From Lachnospiraceae bacterium (GTDB lineage Bacteria; Bacillota; Clostridia; Lachnospirales; Lachnospiraceae): DNA of 64,000 bases. The notes under the pieces were generated by a model. That model saw only the letters and a list, made by a program, of their open reading frames with translations. It was not told where the DNA came from and did not search any database. The position numbers were made by a program, and so were the translations under genes. Within the stretch, counting starts at the first letter, position 1; each line of letters starts with the position of its first letter. The stretch covers positions 1 through 64,000 of the forward strand of contig JAKSRW010000013.1 in assembly GCA_024403355.1 (NCBI GenBank), written 5' to 3'. Shown in pieces: positions 1-9,171 of the stretch.

Positions 1-470
1 TCGGATGTTCAGGTATGACTCATTCAGCAGCTATGGCAGCTGAGATTCTTCCCGGCAAGACTGTTCTTGAGGCTATGAACAGTGACCTTGTTTGTGATGC
101 TATCAATACAGCTATGAGAGAGCTTGCTCTTCAGATTATCTACGGACGTACACAGTCTGCATTCTCAGATGACGGACTTGCTATCGGTGCCGGACTTGAG
201 GACCTTGGAAAGGGTCTCAGAAGCCAGGTTGGTACAATGTACGGTACTCTTGAGAAGGGACCTCGTTACCTTGAGATGGCAGAAGGCTATGTAACAGGTA
301 TCGCTCTTGATGCTGACAACCAGATTATCGGTTACCAGTTTGTAAGCCTTGGAAAGATGACAGACTTCATCAAGAAGGGTGATGATCCTAACACCGCTTG
401 GGAGAAGGCTAAGGGACAGTATGGTCGTGTTGCTGATGCAGTTAAGATTATCGACCCCAGAAAGGAATAA
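1..470 (+). CDS. NifU-like iron-sulfur cluster scaffold protein, 5' truncated
   Basis: The reading frame is open from the window edge (full codons from base 3) to TAA at 468-470, so the first ATG at 15 is internal and the start is lost upstream. The visible 155 codons begin with Gly-Cys-Ser-Gly-Met, a Cys context typical of NifU/IscU-like scaffolds, and end in an Asp-Pro-Arg-Lys-Glu tail. From memory of clostridial genomes, this protein type is annotated as an iron-sulfur cluster assembly scaffold and sits directly upstream of a GGGtGRT gene, as here (15-nt gap with the SD TGGAGGT). Such scaffolds hold nascent Fe-S clusters on Cys ligands in the cytosol. Only one Cys ligand is visible because the N-terminal half is missing. 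Codon use looks like that of a highly expressed gene. Confidence 0.75.
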   Translation, partial: GCSGMTHSAAMAAEILPGKTVLEAMNSDLVCDAINTAMRELALQIIYGRTQSAFSDDGLAIGAGLEDLGKGLRSQVGTMYGTLEKGPRYLEMAEGYVTGIALDADNQIIGYQFVSLGKMTDFIKKGDDPNTAWEKAKGQYGRVADAVKIIDPRKE

Positions 471-485
471 TGGAGGTAGCGAACA

Positions 486-1496
486 ATGGCATTATTTGAA
501 TCATATGAGAGAAGAATTAACCAGATTAACGCTGCAATCAGCCAGTACGGTATTTCTTCAGTTGAAGAGTGTGAGAAGATCTGTAAGGATGCAGGTCTTG
601 ATGTATATGAGATGGTAAAGAAGATTCAGCCTATCTGTTTCGAGAATGCTTGCTGGGCTTACACTGTAGGTGCTGCAATCGCAATCAAGAAGGGTGCTAA
701 GCGTGCTGCTGATGCAGCTGCAGCTATCGGCGAGGGTCTTCAGGCTTTCTGTATTCCCGGTTCAGTAGCTGATCACCGTAAGGTAGGTCTTGGCCATGGT
801 AACCTTGGCAAGATGCTCCTTGAAGAGGAGACAGACTGCTTCTGCTTCTTAGCAGGTCATGAGTCATTCGCAGCAGCTGAGGGTGCTATCGGTATCGCTG
901 AGAAGGCTAACCGTGTTCGTCAGAAGCCCCTTAGAGTTATCCTTAACGGTTTAGGAAAGGATGCAGCTCAGATTATTTCACGTATCAACGGTTTCACATT
1001 TGTTGAGACACAGATGAACTACTTCACAGGTAAGGTTGAGGAAGTTTCACGTACATCATATTCAGATGGCCCTCGTGCTAAGGTTAACTGCTACGGTGCA
1101 GATGACGTTACAGAAGGTGTTTCAATCATGTGGAAGGAGGGTGTTGACGTTTCTATCACAGGTAACTCAACTAACCCTACTCGTTTCCAGCATCCCGTTG
1201 CAGGTACATACAAGAAGGAGTGTAATGAGGCTGGTAAGAAGTACTTCTCAGTAGCTTCAGGCGGTGGTACAGGACGTACACTTCATCCCGATAACATGGC
1301 TGCAGGTCCTGCATCATACGGTATGACAGATACTATGGGTCGTATGCACTCAGATGCTCAGTTCGCTGGTTCTTCATCAGTTCCCGCTCACGTTGAGATG
1401 ATGGGTCTTATCGGTATGGGTAACAACCCCATGGTTGGTGCTACAGTATCAGTAGCAGTAGCTGTTCAGGAAGCTTTCGATAACGGCAAGTGCTAA
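486..1496 (+). CDS. GGGtGRT family protein
   Basis: This 336-residue protein carries the family-naming motif Gly-Gly-Gly-Thr-Gly-Arg-Thr at residues 259-265. It has no signal peptide or membrane segment, so it should be cytosolic. The ATG at 486 follows the SD GGAGGT at 473-478, and the gene is the second of a two-gene unit with the Fe-S scaffold. The N-terminal third has several Cys residues (for example in ECEKIC, PICFENAC and DCFCF) that could relate to a metal or cluster. The biochemical function of the family is not established to my knowledge, so a role with the scaffold is inference from adjacency. Heavy use of frequent codons suggests high expression. An intrinsic terminator follows. 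Confidence 0.85.
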   Translation: MALFESYERRINQINAAISQYGISSVEECEKICKDAGLDVYEMVKKIQPICFENACWAYTVGAAIAIKKGAKRAADAAAAIGEGLQAFCIPGSVADHRKVGLGHGNLGKMLLEEETDCFCFLAGHESFAAAEGAIGIAEKANRVRQKPLRVILNGLGKDAAQIISRINGFTFVETQMNYFTGKVEEVSRTSYSDGPRAKVNCYGADDVTEGVSIMWKEGVDVSITGNSTNPTRFQHPVAGTYKKECNEAGKKYFSVASGGGTGRTLHPDNMAAGPASYGMTDTMGRMHSDAQFAGSSSVPAHVEMMGLIGMGNNPMVGATVSVAVAVQEAFDNGKC

Positions 1497-1531
1497 TTAT
1501 CGATAGTCCGATATTTTCAATATGACTTATT

Positions 1532-1566
1532 TAAGGGTTATTGCCTTGCAATAGCCCTTATTTTTT
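1532..1566 (+). terminator. intrinsic terminator after the GGGtGRT gene
   Basis: A 13-bp stem (1532-1544 with 1548-1560, one G-U pair) closes a CTT loop and runs straight into TTTTTTATTAT. It separates the GGGtGRT unit from the signalling genes downstream. Confidence 0.85.
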
Positions 1567-1636
1567 ATTATAATTATGATATGTTTTTGGAAAATGTAAG
1601 CTTTTGCTAAGATCAGATTGGGAGAGAATACAGATT

Positions 1637-3484
1637 ATGGGTAAGCTCAGTTCAAATATATTTGTCAGAATAGGTGTTTCGCTGCTGGTCGCGGTCTGCG
1701 TTTTCCTGCTGTCATATAACGGTGCCTTCAGAACTGTGGATGACAGATTCTGTGATCTTATCTACCAGAAGAGTACCAATCCCATAGATGTCATTAAAAT
1801 AGTTGATATTGATGAAAAGACGATGAATGCCCTTGGTAATCCCTCGAGCTGGGACAGGCAGATTTATGCGGATTTTGTAAATAATCTGATGAATTCGGAA
1901 GCTGCTCCTTCGGTTATCGCATTCGATATTTTATTTACCGGTGAAAAGACTGCGGAGGGTGATGCGGCCTTTGTGGAAGCTGTTAAGTCAGCGGGGAATG
2001 TAGTTGTCGGAATAAACAGAGACAGTCGCGAAAAAATGTCTAAAGATGGTTCGGGACTGGAATATGATATTGTGTACCCCTATGAGGCTTTAAAAAATGT
2101 TTCCACCATGGGTATGGCGGATGTTGAAACCGAGAAGGACAATTATGTTCGAAAGGTTATTACAGGGGCAAGCTATAATAACAACTGGTATGACTGCTTT
2201 GCGATAGCGGCCCTCAGAAAATTCAATGAATATTTGAATACACATGATAGCTTTAAGGCTAATTTTGAAAGAAAATACGGTCCGCTTGTTATAAGTGATT
2301 ATTCAGCGAATGAGATTAAAGAGTACCGGTTTTCATACATTGCGGCGCAGGGCGATTTAGGTTCACATTTTTCATTCCTTGACATATATGAGGGCAGAAT
2401 TCCCGCCGATTTTAAAAACGGTATAGCCTTTGTCGGGGCATATGCACCGGGCCTTCAGGATTATTTCTCTGTTCCTCTTTCAAAGGAAGTCAGCGGCAGT
2501 GATATGTCTAACAATATGTACGGAGTGGAAATACATGCCAATATCATGCAGGCGCTTGCGGAAGGTAAGATTCAGACGGATGCGAACTTATTCCTTCTCT
2601 CATTTGTATATGCGCTGATTTCAGGACTTTTATGCTTTTTGATGTTTAAGCTCAGGCTCTTAAAGGGAGGAATTTGTGCTGCGGTTCTGCTGGTTGCTGC
2701 GTTTACTTTTGCAAAGCTCTTATACGGGGCCGGCATATATATTTATATTATTAATCTGATTTTTGCAGTTCTGGCGGTATATGTTGGATTTATTATTTTC
2801 AATTACTCTATAGCCAGAGCAGAGAAGCATAAGATTAATAAGGCCTTCAAAATGTATGTGGCTCCGGAAATAGTTGACGAAATGGCTCAAAACGGGGATT
2901 TTAAGCTGCAGCTGGGCGGAAGAAACAAGGATATAGCGGTTCTTTTTGTTGATATCAGAGGGTTTACCACAATGTCTGAAAAGCTGAGGCCCGAAGAGGT
3001 GGTAGAGGTTCTTAATGAGTATTTTACCCTGGTGACGGATGCTATTTTCAAAAACAAAGGTACTCTTGATAAATTTATCGGTGATGCGGCCATGGCGGTA
3101 TTTAATTCTCCTTTCGATTTGGATGATTATGTATACCGTGCGGTTTGCACTGCAAGAGATATTGCAAAGGGTTCGGAGATAATTAATAAAAATCTTATGG
3201 GGCGTTACGGAAGAAGCATCAGCTACGGTATAGGCGTAAACTGCGGTGAGGCCACAATTGGTAATATAGGCAGCCCCTTCAGAATGGATTATACCGCAAT
3301 AGGTGATACCGTAAATACTGCGGCAAGACTTGAAAGTAATGCTTCGGCAGGCACAATTCTTATCAGTGATGAGGTCAAAAAGCGCCTGGCTGACAGGATT
3401 ATTACCGAGGAGCAGGGCGAGATTCCCTTAAAGGGAAAGAGCGTAGGCATAATGGTGCATAAGCTTATAGATGTTGTTTGTTAA
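1637..3484 (+). CDS. CHASE2-domain class III adenylate cyclase
   Basis: The 615-residue protein has an N-terminal membrane helix (about residues 7-25), an extracytoplasmic CHASE2 sensor region (about 30-310), three closely spaced membrane helices (about 320-400) and a C-terminal class III cyclase domain (about 420-600). Catalytic features are visible: FVDIRGF with the first metal-binding Asp, KFIGDAAMAVF with the substrate Lys and second Asp, and GDTVNTAARLE with the transition-state Asn and Arg. It should therefore make cAMP from ATP. I chose ATG 1637, preceded by GGGAGAGAA, over an upstream TTG at 1604 that lacks an SD. CHASE2 cyclases often sit near FecR proteins, and one lies three genes downstream. 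The stop codon overlaps the next gene's possible ATG (TAATG). Confidence 0.9.
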   Translation: MGKLSSNIFVRIGVSLLVAVCVFLLSYNGAFRTVDDRFCDLIYQKSTNPIDVIKIVDIDEKTMNALGNPSSWDRQIYADFVNNLMNSEAAPSVIAFDILFTGEKTAEGDAAFVEAVKSAGNVVVGINRDSREKMSKDGSGLEYDIVYPYEALKNVSTMGMADVETEKDNYVRKVITGASYNNNWYDCFAIAALRKFNEYLNTHDSFKANFERKYGPLVISDYSANEIKEYRFSYIAAQGDLGSHFSFLDIYEGRIPADFKNGIAFVGAYAPGLQDYFSVPLSKEVSGSDMSNNMYGVEIHANIMQALAEGKIQTDANLFLLSFVYALISGLLCFLMFKLRLLKGGICAAVLLVAAFTFAKLLYGAGIYIYIINLIFAVLAVYVGFIIFNYSIARAEKHKINKAFKMYVAPEIVDEMAQNGDFKLQLGGRNKDIAVLFVDIRGFTTMSEKLRPEEVVEVLNEYFTLVTDAIFKNKGTLDKFIGDAAMAVFNSPFDLDDYVYRAVCTARDIAKGSEIINKNLMGRYGRSISYGIGVNCGEATIGNIGSPFRMDYTAIGDTVNTAARLESNASAGTILISDEVKKRLADRIITEEQGEIPLKGKSVGIMVHKLIDVVC

Positions 3485-4278
3485 TGTTTGAGGATATGGT
3501 GAAGAATATGTATTTAGAATGTATTCCGGATTATAAGGATATCGAAAAATGGGCAGAGCTGTCTGAAAAATATAATGCTTCTTTTGAATATAATGAGTTT
3601 TTCAGACCGGATTTTCTGGATGATAAAATGCTTACGGAAGAGATTATTAAGGTATACAGCTCTCTGGGCAGGAATATGAAGAATGACACGCTTCATGGCG
3701 CTTTTTTGGATATTTGCATAAACAGTTCTGATTCGATGATAAAAAAAGCTTCCGATTACAGAGTTGAGCAGGGACTTGATATAGCCGCAAGGCTTGGCGT
3801 GAAGGCTGTTGTATTTCATACAAACTATCTTACGGGCTTCAGTCTTAAGAGCTACCGGGATTCATGGGTTGAGAGAAATATCGAATACTGGTCAAAAAAG
3901 CTTGAGAAATATTTCATGCTGAATATCTATATTGAGAATATGTTTGATGAGAGTCCCGAGCTTTTGGCACGTCTTAGCCGCAAAATGGCAGAGCAGAAGC
4001 GCTTCGGAATCTGTTTTGATATAGCGCATGCCAATTTAACAAATATCGCCATTGAAGAGTGGGTTTTGGCCTTTTCTGAAGGAATCAGGCATCTTCACAT
4101 TAATGATAATGACGGAAAAGAAGACCTGCATATGGCAGTGGGCGAGGGCATAATTGACTGGGAAATTCTGAAAAATGAGACGCTTTTAAGGAATGATCCG
4201 TCGCTTCTGATAGAGGTTTCGGGTGCGGATAAATTTGAGAAGTCGATTGGTTATCTGAAGGATAAAGGCCTGATATAG
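3484..4278 (+). CDS. sugar phosphate isomerase/epimerase-like TIM-barrel protein
   Basis: About 264 residues with the pattern of the xylose isomerase-like TIM barrel (AP endonuclease family 2): LHGAFLDI, VFHTNY, IYIENMFDE, GICFDIAHAN, LHINDNDG and a closing LIEVSG. The His, Glu and Asp residues on these strands are the usual metal ligands of the family. Substrate is unknown; members act on sugars, inositols or abasic DNA. The start is ambiguous: ATG 3484 overlaps the preceding stop, while ATG 3496 and 3508 are in frame, and no site has a strong SD, so translational coupling to the cyclase gene is plausible. It sits inside the signalling block without an obvious metabolic partner. Confidence 0.75.
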   Translation: MFEDMVKNMYLECIPDYKDIEKWAELSEKYNASFEYNEFFRPDFLDDKMLTEEIIKVYSSLGRNMKNDTLHGAFLDICINSSDSMIKKASDYRVEQGLDIAARLGVKAVVFHTNYLTGFSLKSYRDSWVERNIEYWSKKLEKYFMLNIYIENMFDESPELLARLSRKMAEQKRFGICFDIAHANLTNIAIEEWVLAFSEGIRHLHINDNDGKEDLHMAVGEGIIDWEILKNETLLRNDPSLLIEVSGADKFEKSIGYLKDKGLI

Positions 4279-4313
4279 GCAGACTTTACAGAAAGGTTCG
4301 GATTTTTGAGTAA

Positions 4314-5780
4314 ATGAAGGTAACAGAAGATTTGAAAAGAATTCTTGATATTGCGATGAACCTTACCGTAGAGCAGAGCTACGAAAGGCTTTTGGACAGT
4401 ATTATAAGCGAATCAATGGAGATAGCCGACTGTGATGCCGGAACGCTTTACATTCTGGAGGATAATGCGCTCAGGTTTATGATTATGCGTAACAAGAGCA
4501 TGAATGTATACGAGGGCGGAAACGGTGAGCCGATAGCCTCGATGCCTCCTGTGGAAATGGACGGGAAATCAGTCAGCTCTTATGTAGCGCTCAATAAAAA
4601 GCCCATAAATATCAAGGATGTTTACGAGGATGAGAGCTTTGACTGGCAGGGCCCGAAGCGCTATGATTCGATTACAGGCTACAGAACGCGCTCAATGCTG
4701 GTTGTTCCTCTGATTAATCATGATAATAAGGTGATAGGTGTTCTTCAGCTGTTAAATGCCAAGGATGCAGACGGCAATCCGCATTATTTTGATGACGATG
4801 ATGAGCAGATAATCTTTGCGATTGCTTCGGAGGCGGCTGTATCATTATCAAATATGATGATGTATAAGCAGCTAAGTAACATGTTAAATTCCTTCGTGGC
4901 TTCAATGACAGCCGCAATCGATGCCAGAACCCCTTACAATGCGCATCATACGGTTAATGTAGCCCGTTACTGTGATATTTTCACGGATTACCTTAATGAA
5001 CAGTATAAGGCCGGTAAAACGGCTTACAGCGTTTCCGAGGAAATAAAGGAGCAGCTGATAATGGCCGCGATGCTTCACGATGTAGGTAAGCTCATTACAC
5101 CTGAGGACATAATGAATAAGCCTGACCGTCTGGACCGGAGACTTCCTTTGATGGAAGAGCGCTGGAGGCTTATGAGGCAGATTCTTCGCTGTGATATGCT
5201 TCTGGGGAAAATGACAAAAGAAGAGCATTCGGAGGCATTAAAAAGCTTTGAAGGCTACTGTGACAGGGTTCGTGAATACAACTGCGCAGGCTTTTTGTCT
5301 GAAGAAAAGCTGGATGATATCCGGCATATGAGTGAATTTGCATTAATGGATGATGCGGGAGACAGGGTCGAATTTATCAGTGCTGAAGAGCTTAATGAGC
5401 TTATGATAAGCAAAGGCACACTTACCGCAGAGGAACGCGGCATAATAGAAAAGCACGTGGTTTTCACTGACAGAATATTGTCTGAGATAAGCTTTGGTGA
5501 TAAATACAGCCATGTTCGATTTATCGCAGGTGCGCATCATGAGTTCCTGGACGGAAGCGGTTATCCCAACAGACTTAAGGAAGAGGAGCTGCCTGTTGAG
5601 GTCCGAATCCTTACCATTATGGATATATATGATTCACTGACTGCGGATGACAGACCCTACAAAAAGGCAGTACCAAAAGACCGGGCAGTTGGAATACTTG
5701 CGACCATGGCGGCCGAAGGGAAGCTTGATTCTGAGCTTGTCAGGCTGACTGCGGAATGTATGAATATCGAAGAAAAATAA
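4314..5780 (+). CDS. GAF-HD-GYP cyclic dinucleotide phosphodiesterase
   Basis: The 488-residue cytosolic protein has a GAF sensor domain (about residues 15-180) followed by an HD-GYP domain (about 195-480). Key motifs are LHDVGK near residue 255, HHEFLDGSGYP near 407 and the C-terminal MDIYDSLTADDRPYKKA. HD-GYP enzymes hydrolyse c-di-GMP (some act on cGAMP) using a metal centre built from these His and Asp residues. An insert of roughly 70 residues (MEERWRLMRQ through MISKGTLTAEE) separates the HD and GYP parts, longer than in minimal members. The gene follows the adenylate cyclase and isomerase closely and probably shares their transcript. The GAF ligand is unknown. Confidence 0.88.
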   Translation: MKVTEDLKRILDIAMNLTVEQSYERLLDSIISESMEIADCDAGTLYILEDNALRFMIMRNKSMNVYEGGNGEPIASMPPVEMDGKSVSSYVALNKKPINIKDVYEDESFDWQGPKRYDSITGYRTRSMLVVPLINHDNKVIGVLQLLNAKDADGNPHYFDDDDEQIIFAIASEAAVSLSNMMMYKQLSNMLNSFVASMTAAIDARTPYNAHHTVNVARYCDIFTDYLNEQYKAGKTAYSVSEEIKEQLIMAAMLHDVGKLITPEDIMNKPDRLDRRLPLMEERWRLMRQILRCDMLLGKMTKEEHSEALKSFEGYCDRVREYNCAGFLSEEKLDDIRHMSEFALMDDAGDRVEFISAEELNELMISKGTLTAEERGIIEKHVVFTDRILSEISFGDKYSHVRFIAGAHHEFLDGSGYPNRLKEEELPVEVRILTIMDIYDSLTADDRPYKKAVPKDRAVGILATMAAEGKLDSELVRLTAECMNIEEK

Positions 5781-5928
5781 CCCTTTTAGGTGTATACTGT
5801 GGGGAAAAAATAAATATAATCCTTTATTAGGGATATTATTGATATAAAAGACTTAGGATAGCCGTTGTTTTCTCGGACGTATATTCTAAGAAAATATTGT
5901 ATTAAATGTCAGGAAAGGCATGACAGTT

Positions 5929-8451
5929 ATGAACAGGAAATTATTATTCGGAGGAATCGGTGCGGCGATTGTAATAATTGCCGTTACACTGATTATTCTT
6001 CTCACAGGCGGAGATGACAAATACAGATCCATTATTGTATTTGAGGTATCGGGAAGCTCATCGGTTGAGCGTGACGGGGACAGTCTGGCTGCATATTCGC
6101 AGATGAAGCTGTATTCGGGTGACAGGGTTATAGTAAATCCTGACAGCTACGTTCGACTTAAGCTTGATGATGACAAGTATGTATACCTTGAAGAGGATAC
6201 AATCATTTCACTGAAGGCAGCGGGCAGCTCTGCTGACAGCAAGACTATAGTCTATGTTGAGCAGGGAGAAATGCTTACGGAGATTCAGTCAAAGCTTTCG
6301 ATGAAGTCATCATATGACATTGTAACTCCCAATACTACCATGGCTATCAGAGGAACCATCACATATACAAAGGTTGCCAGAGAGATGTCTGATGCCGACT
6401 CATATGTTGTAAAGTATGAGGGCGAGACTGCGCAGGAGTTCGAGGAGAATAAGGACAAATGTAAGCTTGTAGAATGCTACGTTACAGATAATTTTGTATA
6501 TGAGGGCAACACTGATATTTATTTCTACATGAAAAATGTAAACGGTGACTATGTATACAGCAAGGAGTCGCTTGCTGCAGGCCAGGGTGTTCATGTTATC
6601 AGCCCTGTAAATGATACCGCCGGCAATGCATTTGTTCGTGATAATGAGGTAACGGATGATACGGTAATCTGGAAGGATAAGTCGTCCGTTGACGGAAAGA
6701 AGATTTATTCTTTAGAGCCTTCGGAAGTAATTTTCAAAAATACTAACTGCATTTATATTATGCTTAATGAGGAAAACGGAGTAAAAATGTTCCCTGAGCA
6801 GCCTGCAGCGGATGCGCTTAAGGGTGCAGGGGGCGGAATTCCCGGTAATATGCTTGAGCGTATTATTAATAGGGCTGAGGCAGAGCTTTTACCCGAGGAT
6901 AATGAGCCGGGGGCTACGCTTATTCCTACAGATGAGCCTGAGCCTACAGAAGCAGTTGATACAGAGACCGGTTCGGAAACAGATGCGCCTACAGGGACAG
7001 AAGAGCCCGAGCCTACAGAAGCAGTTACTGATACAGAAACCGGTTCGGAAACAGATGCGCCTACAGTAACGGAAGAGCCAGAGCCTACAGAAGCAGTTAC
7101 TGATACAGAGACCGGTTCGGAAACAGATGCGCCTACAGGAACAGAAGAACCAGAGCCTACAGAAGCAGTTACTGATACAGAGACCGGTTCGGTAACTGAG
7201 GCACCAACAGCAACAGTAGCGCCGACAGCGATAGTAGCGCCAACAGCAACAGTAGCGCCGACAGCGACAGTAGCGCCAACAGCAACAGCAGCGCCTACAT
7301 CGACGCCACGCCCGACAGCGACAGCCACACCTACTGCAACGATAGCGCCGACAGCGACACCACGCCCTACGGCAACAGCAGCGCCTACAGCGACGCCACG
7401 CCCGACAGCGACAGCCGCACCTACTGCAACGATAGCGCCGACAGCGACAGCAACGCCACGCCCTACTGCAACAGCAGCGCCGACAGCGACACCACGCCCT
7501 ACTGCAACAGCAGCGCCGACAGCGACACCACGCCCGACAGCGACACCTACAGCAACACCGCGCCCGACAGCGACAGCGACGCCGCGTCCTACGGCGACAC
7601 CAACGGCAACACCGATGCCTACAGCAACAGCAGCACCGACAGCAACACCTACGCCTACATCGACGCCCACACCTACACCGCTGCCGAAATATACTATTAT
7701 CTATAACGGTAACGGCAGTACAGCAGGTAGTGTAGCGCACCAGGAAGCATATGCTGACGGTAATATTACCCTTAGAAACAATGGATTTTCAAGAAGCGGT
7801 TATGACTTTGAAGGCTGGGCGACATCCGCTTCAGCTCAGAAGCCCAGATATTCCGAGGGCAGTACGGTTGTTCTGTCAGAGCTTTTTGAGAATTCAACAG
7901 GTATGCTTACACTTTATGCAGTCTGGGCTTCTGATACATATACTATTGCCTTTAATGGCGGTAATGACGATGTTTCAGGCTCTATGAGTCCTGTCAGTGC
8001 ACAGATTGATCAGCACATAAGCCTTCCTGCTAATGGCTACAGCAGAAATGGTATGGTTTTTACGGGCTGGGCATTAACCCCCGGCGGAAATCCTGTTTAC
8101 TCTGACAGGGCTTCGGTAGTAAACCTTACGACAGTTAAGAATTCAGAGGTTACTCTTTATGCATGCTGGGAGGAAATGACTCATACTGTATACTTTGATA
8201 TAAACGGCGGTAACGGAAGAGTAACACCTCAGCTATTAAAATCAGGAGACTATATAGAATTCCCGACTGCTAACAATGGACTAACCGGACCTGACGGCTA
8301 TGAGTTTTTGGCAGGCTGGAGCAGCTCAAAGGAGTCCTACGGTAACAGAGGAAGCTACGGCGGAAGAGTTCCGATTGATGATTTTATTAAAAATACCAGT
8401 GGTCCGCAGGCATTAATATTCTATGCTTGCTGGATTAGTCCGGCAGGCTGA
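5929..8451 (+). CDS. FecR-domain surface protein with PT-repeat linker and InlB B-repeats
   Basis: Start ATG 5929 lies 10 nt after the SD AGGAAAGG; the in-frame ATG at 5920 is only 1 nt from it and is rejected. The 840-residue product has a membrane anchor (about residues 5-26), then a FecR-type region ending in the typical [11 protein letters not shown] stretch (about 40-145). Next come four acidic Thr/Glu/Pro repeats (about 337-426) and a long Ala-Thr-Pro linker with PRPTATA units (about 427-585). Three C-terminal InlB B-repeat modules (Flg_new type) follow, each with a GW...LYA(V/C)W pattern. No LPXTG signal is present, so the N-terminal helix probably holds it in the membrane with the linker spanning the wall. 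The ligand is unknown. Confidence 0.85.
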   Translation: MNRKLLFGGIGAAIVIIAVTLIILLTGGDDKYRSIIVFEVSGSSSVERDGDSLAAYSQMKLYSGDRVIVNPDSYVRLKLDDDKYVYLEEDTIISLKAAGSSADSKTIVYVEQGEMLTEIQSKLSMKSSYDIVTPNTTMAIRGTITYTKVAREMSDADSYVVKYEGETAQEFEENKDKCKLVECYVTDNFVYEGNTDIYFYMKNVNGDYVYSKESLAAGQGVHVISPVNDTAGNAFVRDNEVTDDTVIWKDKSSVDGKKIYSLEPSEVIFKNTNCIYIMLNEENGVKMFPEQPAADALKGAGGGIPGNMLERIINRAEAELLPEDNEPGATLIPTDEPEPTEAVDTETGSETDAPTGTEEPEPTEAVTDTETGSETDAPTVTEEPEPTEAVTDTETGSETDAPTGTEEPEPTEAVTDTETGSVTEAPTATVAPTAIVAPTATVAPTATVAPTATAAPTSTPRPTATATPTATIAPTATPRPTATAAPTATPRPTATAAPTATIAPTATATPRPTATAAPTATPRPTATAAPTATPRPTATPTATPRPTATATPRPTATPTATPMPTATAAPTATPTPTSTPTPTPLPKYTIIYNGNGSTAGSVAHQEAYADGNITLRNNGFSRSGYDFEGWATSASAQKPRYSEGSTVVLSELFENSTGMLTLYAVWASDTYTIAFNGGNDDVSGSMSPVSAQIDQHISLPANGYSRNGMVFTGWALTPGGNPVYSDRASVVNLTTVKNSEVTLYACWEEMTHTVYFDINGGNGRVTPQLLKSGDYIEFPTANNGLTGPDGYEFLAGWSSSKESYGNRGSYGGRVPIDDFIKNTSGPQALIFYACWISPAG
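6937..7206 (+). repeat. four tandem acidic Thr/Glu/Pro coding repeats
   Basis: Four in-frame copies of 66-69 bp, each encoding EPEPTEAV(T)[14 protein letters not shown] or a close variant. The first copy lacks one Thr codon, and the last changes to SVTEAP where it joins the Pro-Thr linker. They are nearly identical at DNA level, so copy number could vary by slippage or recombination. Confidence 0.85.
7207..7683 (+). repeat. Ala-Thr-Pro (PT) low-complexity linker repeats
   Basis: Interleaved short units encoding [12 protein letters not shown] and PTATAA, rich in GCGACA and CCGACA hexamers. The region keeps one frame throughout. It also leaves long open frames on the opposite strand, which are artefacts of the repeat. 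Such linkers commonly span the cell wall. Confidence 0.9.
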
Positions 8452-8488
8452 TAAGATCTTTGTTAAGACTAAGTAAAGGAGCAGGTAA

Positions 8489-8920
8489 ATGGCAGTTTCC
8501 GATAGAGAAAAGCTTATTGCTTCATTGAATGAGGCATTTAAGACAAATGCTGAAAAACAGGAAAAGGAACGTTACAGAATGGAGTCAATGCAGATAGACA
8601 ACCATACTGTGCAGCGCATGCTTGATATTGAAAATGATTCGGTTTTATCAGGCGAAAATTCTGTCGAGCAGGCCGTTATACAGGGCTGTATAAGGATGCT
8701 TGAATCGGAAAAGGATTATGATGTGAAAAAAGCAGCAAGACTTCTGTCGGATATAAATGCAGAGGCCTGCCACGCTAATGACCAGCAAAAACAGTCGGCC
8801 GTTTATAATTTTGCAAAGGAGGCCTCGCTCAAGCTGAATATGCTGGATAAAAATTCACCGACCCGTGCGGTTTACCTGATTTACATATGTAATGAAATTA
8901 ATAAGCTTCAAAACAGCTAA
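8489..8920 (+). CDS. small cytosolic protein of unknown function
   Basis: A 143-residue, charged, mostly helical protein with no signal peptide, membrane segment or motif that I recognise. The start is supported by the SD AAAGGAG at 8474-8480. It lies 37 nt after the FecR surface-protein gene, without a terminator between, so it is probably the last gene of the signalling unit. Codon use and composition match the neighbours, and the gene has normal coding character, so I consider it real. No function is proposed. Confidence 0.75.
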   Translation: MAVSDREKLIASLNEAFKTNAEKQEKERYRMESMQIDNHTVQRMLDIENDSVLSGENSVEQAVIQGCIRMLESEKDYDVKKAARLLSDINAEACHANDQQKQSAVYNFAKEASLKLNMLDKNSPTRAVYLIYICNEINKLQNS

Positions 8921-8990
8921 AATTCAAACCTGTGACCGCGTCGCATGTCGTTCGATATAATATCACTGCGACAGCAGCAATTTGAACTTT
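8921..8990 (+). other. nested inverted repeat in the 3' region
   Basis: TTCAAA at 8923-8928 pairs with TTTGAA at 8981-8986, and inside it GTCGCA at 8940-8945 pairs with TGCGAC at 8967-8972. The whole stretch sits between the stop codon and the intrinsic terminator, so it could be a 3' untranslated structure or a decayed repeat. Confidence 0.4.
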
Positions 8991-8999
8991 TACGGTTTT

Positions 9000-9044
9000 A
9001 ATCCCCTTTCTTTGGATGGTGAAGAAAGGGGATTTTTGTTTTTT
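9000..9044 (+). terminator. strong intrinsic terminator
   Basis: A perfect 13-bp stem (9000-9012 with 9022-9034) is followed by TTTTTGTTTTTTG. It ends the signalling unit and precedes the regulator promoter. Confidence 0.92.
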
Positions 9045-9048
9045 GCTA

Positions 9049-9100
9049 TTGACAAAGAATAATTAATGGAGTATAACTGTACTAACATAGCTAATACAGT
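9049..9100 (+). promoter_or_regulatory. promoter and operator of the YtrA-type regulator/ABC operon
   Basis: TTGACA at 9049-9054 and TATAAC at 9072-9077 are separated by 17 bp, a near-consensus vegetative promoter. A dyad overlaps the -10 box and start region: ACTGTACTAA (9076-9085) and CTAATACAGT (9091-9100), where the half-sites match as ACTGTA-TA. YtrA-family GntR proteins usually repress their own operon from such sites, so this is the likely autoregulatory operator. Confidence 0.75.
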
Positions 9101-9171
9101 TGTACAATATAAACAAATCAGCAGACAGATAACTCACTCAATTTGAGAATACATAGGAGAGGGGGAACGCA

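Noticed and set aside
1604-1636. TTG 1604 as the start of the adenylate cyclase gene
   Set aside because: It has no SD, whereas ATG 1637 has GGGAGAGAA at the right distance and begins just before the first membrane helix.
6937-7683. Direct repeats that might suggest a CRISPR array
   Set aside because: The repeats are contiguous coding units without unique spacers, and no cas genes are present.
6753-7740. Long minus-strand frames (305 and 283 codons) opposite the FecR/PT-repeat gene
   Set aside because: They exist only because the plus-strand repeat has a short period without stops on the other strand. The products are Val-Gly-Ala or Cys-Arg low-complexity strings without SD or promoter.
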